Positions 17,194 through 24,357 of a stretch of DNA of 64,000 nt are shown piece after piece; position 1 is the first letter of the stretch; each line of letters opens with the position of its first letter. Source of the stretch: Anaerolineales bacterium. Lineage in GTDB: Bacteria; Chloroflexota; Anaerolineae; Anaerolineales; UBA11579. The notes below the pieces were generated by a model. It saw nothing but the letters and a program-made list of their open reading frames with translations. It was not told the origin of the DNA and did no database searches. The position numbers and the translations under genes are program-made. Where the stretch lies: assembly GCA_026129305.1 (NCBI GenBank), contig JAHCII010000005.1, positions 49,928 to 113,927 of the forward strand, in the 5' to 3' direction.

Positions 17194-18081
17194 CTAGTCG
17201 GCCCGCCCCAGCAGCCAAGCCAGGATGGTATCTCCGATAGCCTGCAGGCTATGCGCAGAGACCTTGTCGAGCGTATCTTGCCGAGTATGCCAATAGGGAT
17301 AATCGAAGTCGATCAGCAGCACAGACGGAATGCCCAACTCTATAAAGGGGGTGTGATCGTCCAACATGCTATGGCGCACGCTGGGGACGAGTAGATCGGC
17401 GTAGCCCAACTCAGCGGCTGTGTCCCAGATCTCAGTTCGCAGGTTTTGGTCAGAGTTGGCTTCGTAATAGACCTGCAAGTCGGCGTCGCCGATCATGTCC
17501 AAGATGATGACCGCATCAGGATGTTCACTCAGCGACTGGGCAAAGGCACGTGAACCCATGATCCAGTCCCAGCCTGGGATGCGGCCGTTGTCCTCGGCGT
17601 CGAAGAAAACCAGCCAGATCTGCCCTGGCAAATCTGGCGGCAGCACCCGCGCCAGCTCGAGCAGCACCGCCACGCCCGAGGCGCCGTCATTGGCGCCGGG
17701 TACCGGGTGGATATGGGCCGCCGAGTCTGGGTCAAAGTCGGCGGACAGGCGGCTGTCGTAGTGTGCCCCCAGAATAAGCCAGGGCGCACCTTCCCCGCGC
17801 TTGGCGATAACATTGCGCACCGGTTGGCCGAGCCATTCGGTTTCCTGGACTTCGGTCCCCCAGCCAGCGGCACGCAGGCTGCGCAGCATCCATTCCACTG
17901 TATTGGCGTGGGCGGCAGATCCGGGCGTGCGCGGTCCCAGGGCGAGCTGATACTCAATATCGGCCAAGGCGCGCTGGCCATTGAAAGCCTGCTGCTGGGC
18001 CGCCTGCAGGCTGGCGAACAAAGATTGCGCCACCAGCGCCAAAGCCACAACCGCAACGACAAGATAGACGCGCTTACGCAT
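17194..18081 (-). CDS. Membrane-anchored M28 peptidase / glutaminyl cyclase-like protein
   Basis: 295 residues starting in the TrmFO stop (TGATG). A signal anchor (residues 5-22) precedes an M28 zinc-hydrolase domain with GAHYDSR, ANDGASGVAVLLELARV and FFDAEDNGRIPG, and a late LDDHTPFIELGIP block. The set fits secreted Zn aminopeptidases or glutaminyl-peptide cyclotransferases. The longer frame to 18267 runs into trmFO and is not favoured. Confidence 0.85.
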   Translation of the reverse strand: MRKRVYLVVAVVALALVAQSLFASLQAAQQQAFNGQRALADIEYQLALGPRTPGSAAHANTVEWMLRSLRAAGWGTEVQETEWLGQPVRNVIAKRGEGAPWLILGAHYDSRLSADFDPDSAAHIHPVPGANDGASGVAVLLELARVLPPDLPGQIWLVFFDAEDNGRIPGWDWIMGSRAFAQSLSEHPDAVIILDMIGDADLQVYYEANSDQNLRTEIWDTAAELGYADLLVPSVRHSMLDDHTPFIELGIPSVLLIDFDYPYWHTRQDTLDKVSAHSLQAIGDTILAWLLGRAD

Positions 18082-19454
18082 CAGCCAGCCGGCACGGCAG
18101 CGCTTTGCGCCAGGTAAGTATCCAAGTCGGCCAGAGCGCGCTCGGCGTAGCCGGCGGCGCGCTGGCGACGGCCGCTTTTGCCGCTGAGTGCCAACGGCGG
18201 CAGAATGCCGAAATTGGCCTTCATCGGCTGGAAGTCGGCCGGGCTGGCATGTGTCACATAGTGGCACAGGGCGCCCAGCATGGTGGTGGGCGGCAGCACC
18301 AACGGCTCCTCACCGCGATACAGACGGGCGGCATTCAGGCCGGCCAGCAGGCCGGTGGCGATGTTGCCCACATAGCCTTCGACGCCGGTGATCTGCCCGG
18401 CAAAGAGCAGATCGTCCCGGTTGTGGAACTGCAGGCTGGCGCGCAGCAACTCCGGCGAATTAATGAAAGTGTTGCGGTGCATCTGGCCGTAGCGCTCGAA
18501 GATGGCCTGCTCCAGGCCCGGCACCATGCGGAAGACGCGGCGCTGCTCAGGGAAGGTCAGGTTGGTCTGGAAGCCGACCAGGTTGTAGAGCGTGCCGGCC
18601 AGGTTGTCCTGGCGCAGCTGCAGCACGGCGTAGGGTCGGCGGCCAGTGCGCGGGTCGTCCAGCCCCACCGGGCGCATGGGGCCAAAGGCCAGGGCCTTGT
18701 CGCCGCGCTGGGCAATCACTTCGACCGGCAGGCAGCCTTCAAAATATTCGTGCAAGCCGGCGCGCACGCCCCGGTCGATGTCTTGCTCAAAGTGGCGCAG
18801 CTCAATGCGCTCGGCCGCGGCCAGCGCGGCCACAAAGGCCTCGTATTCCTCCCTGTTGAGGGGGCAGTTGATGTAATCGCCTGCTTCTTCCTGGCCGCGG
18901 TCATAGCGCGAGGCGCGGAAAGCGATATCAAAGTTGATCGACTCGAGACTGACGATCGGGGAGATCGCATCGTAGAAATACAGATGCCCCGCCCCACTGA
19001 GGGCGGCGATGGACTGGGACAGTTTCGATGAGGTCAGCGGTCCCGAAGCGATCACGGTCAGACCGAGCGGCACCTCGGGCATCTCGGCGCGGCGCAGGTC
19101 GATATTGGGGTGCGCTTCAATACGGTGGGTGACTTCCTGAGCAAAGCCCTCCCGGTCCACAGCCAGCGCACCCCCGGCCGGCACGGCAGTGGCCTGGGCT
19201 GCCTGCATCAGCATCGAATTCATGCGGCGCAGCTCATTCTTTAACAAGCCAGAAGCGCGATCTGGCAAATCTGAGCCCAGCGAGTTGGAGCAAACCAGCT
19301 CGGCGAGCGACTGACTGACATGCGCCCCGGTGGGCTGCAGCGGGCGCATCTCGTACAGCTCGACGCGCAAGCCCTGCTCGGCGGCCTGCCAGGCGGCTTC
19401 GCTGCCGGCCAGGCCGCCACCCACGACGATCAAATCGGCACGTTTCTTGGACAT
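18081..19454 (-). CDS. trmFO: Folate-dependent tRNA m5U54 methyltransferase TrmFO
   Basis: 457 residues. The N-terminal FAD motif is [15 protein letters not shown] (residues 7-21), followed by YEMRP and [24 protein letters not shown] split over residues 50-75. [10 protein letters not shown] and the C-terminal [19 protein letters not shown] region are also typical. It makes ribothymidine-54 in tRNA using methylene-THF and FADH2. Start at ATG 19454 preceded by a -10-like box seven bases away; no Shine-Dalgarno sequence. Confidence 0.95.
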   Translation of the reverse strand: MSKKRADLIVVGGGLAGSEAAWQAAEQGLRVELYEMRPLQPTGAHVSQSLAELVCSNSLGSDLPDRASGLLKNELRRMNSMLMQAAQATAVPAGGALAVDREGFAQEVTHRIEAHPNIDLRRAEMPEVPLGLTVIASGPLTSSKLSQSIAALSGAGHLYFYDAISPIVSLESINFDIAFRASRYDRGQEEAGDYINCPLNREEYEAFVAALAAAERIELRHFEQDIDRGVRAGLHEYFEGCLPVEVIAQRGDKALAFGPMRPVGLDDPRTGRRPYAVLQLRQDNLAGTLYNLVGFQTNLTFPEQRRVFRMVPGLEQAIFERYGQMHRNTFINSPELLRASLQFHNRDDLLFAGQITGVEGYVGNIATGLLAGLNAARLYRGEEPLVLPPTTMLGALCHYVTHASPADFQPMKANFGILPPLALSGKSGRRQRAAGYAERALADLDTYLAQSAAVPAG

Positions 19455-19461
19455 TGGGTGA

Positions 19462-19467
19462 ATTCTA
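19462..19467 (-). promoter_or_regulatory. -10 box for leaderless trmFO start
   Basis: TAGAAT on the minus strand, seven bases from the ATG. It lies 11 bases from the sigma-54 promoter that faces the other way, so the two promoters share a 78-base intergenic region. Confidence 0.45.
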
Positions 19468-19478
19468 TCAAATTGATT

Positions 19479-19495
19479 TGGCACAGAACTTGCAT
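19479..19495 (+). promoter_or_regulatory. Consensus sigma-54 (-24/-12) promoter upstream of rpoN
   Basis: TGGCAC (19479-19484), five bases, TTGCAT (19490-19495). The GG and GC dinucleotides are 12 bases apart as required. It matches the sigma-54 consensus TGGCAC-N5-TTGCA at every fixed position and faces rpoN. The predicted start is about 19505, 28 bases before the ATG. Confidence 0.75.
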
Positions 19496-19518
19496 CCAAG
19501 GGAGTACTTCTCTATAAT
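19490..19518 (+). promoter_or_regulatory. Sigma-70 promoter of rpoN overlapping the sigma-54 promoter
   Basis: TTGCAT (19490-19495) as -35, a 17-base spacer and a perfect TATAAT (19513-19518). The -35 hexamer is the same six bases as the sigma-54 -12 element, so the two holoenzymes would exclude each other. Confidence 0.65.
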
Positions 19519-19532
19519 CATTGGAGCACATT

Positions 19533-20948
19533 ATGGCCCTGCCCTCTCAAATCCTCTATCCAGGCGCCCAACAACGCCCTCAGGCAACCGCCCATCTGGC
19601 GCAAACCATGAGTCTGTTGGGCCTGAATGCCCAAGAGCTAAATGCGCGCATCGAAGCCGCACTGGCGGAAAACCCCGCCCTGGAGCTCTTAGAGGGCCGC
19701 CACTGCCCCAGTTGTGGGCGCACTCTGCGCAGCGGGGCCAGCTGCCAGGCTTGCACTCAGGCCAAGGCCCAGGGTGACGAGCCGCTGGTCTTCCTGGCGC
19801 CGACCGACTCCGGCTTCAGCGCCGAGGGACGCAGCGGCGAAGAGCTGCCCGAAGATTACACGGGCGCGCAGCCCGAAACGCTAGGCACCTATGTGCTGCG
19901 CCAAATCGCCACTGAACTGGATCCCTTGGAGCAGGAGATCGCCGCTCACATCCTCACCGGTCTGGATGAAGATGGCCTGCTGACCTTTCCTCTGCTGGAG
20001 GTGGCTCGCTACCACCATGTGCCTCTGGTGGTGGTGGAGGAAGTCGTCCAGCGCATCCAGCAGGCCGATCCACTGGGCGTGGCTTCCAGTAGCCCCACCG
20101 AAGCCTTGCTGGTACAGCTGAAGAGCCTGGGCAACCAGGCCCCCAATGCCGAACTGTGCGCCAAGGCCATCCGCGAGGGTATGACCATGCTGGGCAAGCG
20201 CCAGTACGCCGAGCTGGGCAACCTGCTGGGCGTGAGCAAGGCCAAGGCCGAGCAAATTGCTGACTTTATCACCCAGAACTTGAGCCCCTACCCGGCCCGA
20301 GCGCACTGGGGCAACCTGGGTACGCCCAATGCCGACGCGCCCAGCACCTATTCCCGGCCGGATATCGCCATCCGCCAGCAGGAGGACCAGCGCCTGGTCG
20401 TGGAAGTGATGTGGCCGCTGCGCGGCCTGCTGCGGGTTAACCCGCTCTTCCAGCAGGCGCTGCGCGAAGCACCGGAGGACAAAGCCGAGCAATGGAAATT
20501 GGACCTGGAACAAGCCAACCTGCTGATCAAGTGTCTGGCGCAGCGCAACCACACCATCGTGCGCCTGATGCAAATCTTGGCGGTGCTGCAGCGGCACTTC
20601 ATCACCGCCGGTGACGCCTATCTGAAGCCGATCACGCGAGCTTCGATCGCTGATGAATTGGGCGTACATGAATCGACCATTTCCCGGGCGGTTTCCGGCA
20701 AGAGTGTTCAACTTCCGTCGGGCAAGATCGTGCCGCTTTCGCAGTTCTTTGATCGCAGCCTGCACATCCGCACGGCGCTCAAGCAGATTATCCGAGCGGA
20801 GACCCAAGAAGGCAAAACCTACAGCGACACTAAGCTGGCCCGCCTGCTGGAGCAACAAGGCTTTGCGATTGCGCGGCGCACGGTGGCCAAATATCGTATG
20901 ATGGAAAATATTGAGCCTGCGCATATGCGCAAGGCACAGGCCGCGTAA
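19533..20948 (+). CDS. rpoN: RNA polymerase sigma-54 factor with an added zinc-ribbon-like element
   Basis: 471 residues from ATG 19533, with GGAG at 19522-19525. Region I is recognisable (QTMSLLGLNAQELNARI, NPALELLEG, residues 24-55). Directly after it comes CPSC at 58-61 and CQAC at 71-74, a CXXC-N9-CXXC pattern that I do not know from classical RpoN. Core-binding and -12-binding domains follow, with the HTH ITRASIADELGVHESTISRAV and the RpoN box ARRTVAKYR near the C-terminus. All parts needed for promoter recognition are present. It leads an operon with a kinase six bases downstream. Confidence 0.94.
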   Translation: MALPSQILYPGAQQRPQATAHLAQTMSLLGLNAQELNARIEAALAENPALELLEGRHCPSCGRTLRSGASCQACTQAKAQGDEPLVFLAPTDSGFSAEGRSGEELPEDYTGAQPETLGTYVLRQIATELDPLEQEIAAHILTGLDEDGLLTFPLLEVARYHHVPLVVVEEVVQRIQQADPLGVASSSPTEALLVQLKSLGNQAPNAELCAKAIREGMTMLGKRQYAELGNLLGVSKAKAEQIADFITQNLSPYPARAHWGNLGTPNADAPSTYSRPDIAIRQQEDQRLVVEVMWPLRGLLRVNPLFQQALREAPEDKAEQWKLDLEQANLLIKCLAQRNHTIVRLMQILAVLQRHFITAGDAYLKPITRASIADELGVHESTISRAVSGKSVQLPSGKIVPLSQFFDRSLHIRTALKQIIRAETQEGKTYSDTKLARLLEQQGFAIARRTVAKYRMMENIEPAHMRKAQAA

Positions 20949-20954
20949 AAATAC

Positions 20955-22925
20955 ATGACCATCTCCGGCATCGGCGAACTGTCCTTATTCAAACGCCGCG
21001 GGGCGCACAGCTCGGAAGAGCTGGAAGCCCTGCTGGATCTGCTGCCCCACCCGACCCTGGTGGCCGACGGGCGCAGCGGCAAAGTGCTGTTCGCCAACCG
21101 GGGCGTAAGCCAACTGAGCGCCTACACCCGCCGCGAACTGAGCGAACTGGAGCTGCCTACCCTGCTGCCCGACCTGAAGCTGGCCGAGTGGCAAGCCTCG
21201 GAGGCCGAGCGCAGCCAACTGCAAAAGCTGGTGATGCGCAGCAGCCGGGAGACGCAAGTCAGCCTCAAAGTCGATACACTGGGCGGTACAGAACACTGGG
21301 TGGCGATCAGCTTCCTGCCCCCGCAGAAAAGCGAACAAGACTTGCAGGCCGTGCAGCAGCAGCGCTGGGAGGCCTTGCATATGCTCAGCCTGGCCCAACA
21401 GCAGGAGGAGCTGAGCGCCTGCCTGCGCCAGACCGTGCAGGCTGCTGGCTTGCTGACCGGCCTGCCCTCCCTGGCGCTGTATGTGCGCGGCGAGGGCGAC
21501 ACGCTATCTTTGCAGCATGTGTTGGGCGACCCGACGCTGTTCCCAGCGGCATTGACCGCCGCCGACCTGGGCCATTTGCGCGTGCCCAAGATCTGGCAGC
21601 CCGGCCGCACGCTGGAATCTCCGCTGCACAAAGCCGCCCATGCAGCCAAACTGGCCTACCTGGCCAGCACGCCGCTGGACCTGAGCAACCCGGAAAGCGG
21701 CTTGCTGGCCGCCGCCGATACCCAGGGGCAGCCCAGCCAGGAACTGTTGACCCAACTGCAGATCGTGGCGGCCAGCGCCGCCACAGCGCTGCTTCAGCAC
21801 CAGGTGCAGCAAGCCTTGCAATCCCAGCTGGACCGTTTCGCGCAAAGCGATGCGGTCAGCAGCTTGCTGCAAGGCCAGACCCAGGACGGCATCCTATTCA
21901 CTGATGGCGAACTGCGCGTGCTGGAGATCAACCCGGCTGCAGAGAGCATGCTGGGCTACCTGACCGCCGAAGTGCACGGCCGTCCGGCGAATGACGTGCT
22001 GGTCAGTGGACAGTCACTGACCCCAGCGATGGAACTGGCCCTGTCTGAGGGACACGCCATAGACCTGGGTGAGCGCAAGTTGCACCGTCGCGACGGCAGC
22101 GAATTTCTGGCGGCGCTGCGCGTGGCAGCCATCTCCGGCGGCGTTGGCCGCGCGGCGCTGGCCGTGCTGTTCAGCGACCTGACCGCTCATGAGATCTTCC
22201 ATTCCGAAAGCCAGAAGCTGCAGCAGCGCGCCTTTCTGGGCGAGATGACGGCTTACTTCGCCCACGAAGTGGGCAACCCGATCAACAACATCAGCACCGG
22301 GCTGCAGCGCATGCGCCGCAGCCTGCCGGCTGAGGACCCGATGCAGGAACAACTGCGCCGCATGGAAGAGGACTGCGACCGGCTGGACCACCGCATGAAA
22401 TCGATCCTCAACCTCTCACGCAACATGGAGCACCGCCCCGCCCCGCTGGATGTGGGCGAGTTCCTGCAGACGCAGCTGGAGCGCTGGCGCCCACGCATGG
22501 CACGCAAGAACATCCAGCACTTCCTACAAATTGCCGAGGGCACCCCACAAGTGATGGGGGACAGCCGCGCCTTGGACCAGGTTTTCACCAACTTGATCAC
22601 CAACGCCATTCACGCCCTGGAGGGCCAGGAAGACGCCATGCTGGCCATCAAGGTCAGCCGGCAAGCACAAGACGCCAGCCGGGTCGAAATCATCGTGTCC
22701 GACAATGGGCCGGGGATCGCCAAGGAGTTGCAAGAACGCGTCTTCGAGCCTTTCTTCACCACCAAGCGCACGGAAGGCACCGGCCTGGGCCTGGCGATCA
22801 CACGCCGCATTCTGCTGATGCACAAGGGCGAAATTCTGCTGGAGAGCGTGCCCGGCGGTACACTATTCAAAGTCATCTTGCCTATTGCCCCGGCCACGGC
22901 GCATGAAGGGACCTCCGCAGAATGA
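20955..22925 (+). CDS. Cytoplasmic PAS/GAF-type sensor histidine kinase
   Basis: 656 residues with no membrane helix, so a cytoplasmic sensor. Order: PAS-like domain at about 25-125 (VADGRSGKVLFANRGVSQL), a GAF-like region at about 150-285, a second PAS at about 305-415 (GILFTDGELRVLEINPAAESMLGY), then HisKA with H437 in YFAHEVGNPINNI, and HATPase with the N-box NLITNAIHALEG, DNGPGIA and TEGTGLGLAITRR. The architecture resembles NtrB-class kinases that pair with sigma-54 activators. The stop overlaps the response-regulator start by four bases (ATGA), which makes the two a cognate pair. Confidence 0.93.
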   Translation: MTISGIGELSLFKRRGAHSSEELEALLDLLPHPTLVADGRSGKVLFANRGVSQLSAYTRRELSELELPTLLPDLKLAEWQASEAERSQLQKLVMRSSRETQVSLKVDTLGGTEHWVAISFLPPQKSEQDLQAVQQQRWEALHMLSLAQQQEELSACLRQTVQAAGLLTGLPSLALYVRGEGDTLSLQHVLGDPTLFPAALTAADLGHLRVPKIWQPGRTLESPLHKAAHAAKLAYLASTPLDLSNPESGLLAAADTQGQPSQELLTQLQIVAASAATALLQHQVQQALQSQLDRFAQSDAVSSLLQGQTQDGILFTDGELRVLEINPAAESMLGYLTAEVHGRPANDVLVSGQSLTPAMELALSEGHAIDLGERKLHRRDGSEFLAALRVAAISGGVGRAALAVLFSDLTAHEIFHSESQKLQQRAFLGEMTAYFAHEVGNPINNISTGLQRMRRSLPAEDPMQEQLRRMEEDCDRLDHRMKSILNLSRNMEHRPAPLDVGEFLQTQLERWRPRMARKNIQHFLQIAEGTPQVMGDSRALDQVFTNLITNAIHALEGQEDAMLAIKVSRQAQDASRVEIIVSDNGPGIAKELQERVFEPFFTTKRTEGTGLGLAITRRILLMHKGEILLESVPGGTLFKVILPIAPATAHEGTSAE

Positions 22926-24097
22926 GTCTAAGCGTATTGATCGTAGACGACGAAAAAAATGCCCGAGAAAACATCGCGGCTGTGCTTGCAGAGAACGACT
23001 ACGAAGTTTCCGAAGCCGAGAACATTCAAGCGGCACGCAAAGCGCTGCAAGAAGGCAGCGCAGATGTAATATTGCTGGATGTAGAGTTGCCCGACGGCCT
23101 GGGCACTTCGCTGCTGGAAGAGACCAGCCGCATGCCCAACCGACCGCCGATCATCATCATCACCGCCCACGGAGATATTGAGATGGCCGTGGAAGCCATG
23201 AAGAACGGCGCCCACGACTTCCTGCAGAAGCCGCTCAAGTTTGAACGCTTAGAGCAGTCGATCCAACGCGCCGGGCAAACCGTGGCCATGAGGCGCGAGC
23301 TGAATCACCTGCGCCAGGCCCAGACTCAGACCGACTTCGTCTTGGGTCAAAGCGAGGCGATGAAGACCTTACTGGCCCAAGCCGAGCGCGCCGCGCAGAG
23401 CGCCGTATCGGTGCTCATCTCCGGCGAGACCGGCACCGGCAAGGAAGTGCTGGCCAAAGCGATCCACCGCATGGGTCCGCGGGCCGACAAGCCCTTTATC
23501 GACATCAACTGCGCCGCGGTGCCTGCCATGACCATCGAATCGGAGCTATTCGGCCACGAGGCCGGTGCCTTCACCGGGGCAGACAAACGCAAGCCGGGCC
23601 TGATGGAGATCGCCAACGACGGGGTGCTCTTCCTGGATGAGATCTCCTCCATGCCGGCCGACATGCAGAGCAAGCTGCTGCGCGCGCTGGAAGAACGTTC
23701 CTTCCGGCGTATGGGCGGCACCGCGCTGGTCAAAGTGGATGTACAGGTGATCGCCGCATCCAACCGCGACCTGCCCACCATGATGAAGAACAATGAGTTC
23801 CGCGACGACTTGTACTATCGTTTGCGCGTAGTCGATCTGGATATTCCGCCGCTGCGCGAGCGCAAGATGGACATTCCGGAACTGGTGGGCTTTTTTATCC
23901 AGCAACACAACCCGCGCTTGGGCCGCAACATTCAGGATGTAACCCCCAAAGCCATGGAGGCTCTCGTGGCGCACGACTGGCCGGGCAACATTCGCGAACT
24001 GCGCAATGTGATCGAGCGCGCCATGCTGTTCTGCGACGAAGCCGCTATAGACGTGGCGCATCTGCCGGCAGAAGTCAGTTCGCCGAAGGGCAAATAA
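22922..24097 (+). CDS. Sigma-54 activator response regulator without DNA-binding domain
   Basis: 391 residues. The receiver domain (1-120) has D9/D10, phosphoacceptor D53, T81 and K103. The AAA+ domain has Walker A GETGTGKE (168-175), the sigma-54 contact loop GAFTGA (215-220) and Walker B LFLDE (236-240), and ends with HDWPGNIRELRNVIERA. Only about 20 residues follow; the Fis-type helix-turn-helix found in NtrC, ZraR or AtoC is missing. The downstream 260 bases hold no continuation, so this is not a simple frameshift. FlgR of Helicobacter and CtcC of Chlamydia share this shape and act without enhancer DNA. Likely partner of the preceding kinase and sigma-54. Confidence 0.92.
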   Translation: MSLSVLIVDDEKNARENIAAVLAENDYEVSEAENIQAARKALQEGSADVILLDVELPDGLGTSLLEETSRMPNRPPIIIITAHGDIEMAVEAMKNGAHDFLQKPLKFERLEQSIQRAGQTVAMRRELNHLRQAQTQTDFVLGQSEAMKTLLAQAERAAQSAVSVLISGETGTGKEVLAKAIHRMGPRADKPFIDINCAAVPAMTIESELFGHEAGAFTGADKRKPGLMEIANDGVLFLDEISSMPADMQSKLLRALEERSFRRMGGTALVKVDVQVIAASNRDLPTMMKNNEFRDDLYYRLRVVDLDIPPLRERKMDIPELVGFFIQQHNPRLGRNIQDVTPKAMEALVAHDWPGNIRELRNVIERAMLFCDEAAIDVAHLPAEVSSPKGK

Positions 24098-24357
24098 GCT
24101 CACTACAAACGCACGAAGGCACAAAAGAAAGCCATTCTGACGGTTGATAGTCGCTCGCGGATCTGGATGAGCGAAGAATTTCAGACACCTCTCTTCAGAA
24201 TACCCTCAAGCCCTCACCTTCAATGTTCCAGCCCCAAAGGGGCAAAGCCGCAGGCTGACAGGTTGCGGCTGTCGTGCAAAGAAGTGATTGGGAAAATTCT
24301 TCGGTTTCTGGCTCGGCGATCTAACGCGCAGCCTCGGAATGACACGAGGGTCTTGGA
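24098..24357. repeat. Intergenic region with degenerate repeat arms
   Basis: A 260-base gap between convergent genes. It contains inverted arms CGAAGAATTT (24172-24181) and AAATTCTTCG (24294-24303), and near the end the phrase CGGAATGACACGAG. This resembles a family of dispersed intergenic repeats (ATTCTTCG...GAATGACA) that I recall from many environmental genomes. A TGACGGTTGA stretch near 24140 also occurs near 16750. No gene is supported here. Confidence 0.35.

Noticed and set aside
24213..24280. Possible second sigma-54 promoter (GGCTGACAGGTTGC)
   Set aside because: GG and GC spacing fits, but the -24 part differs from TGGCAC at several bases and no plus-strand gene follows.
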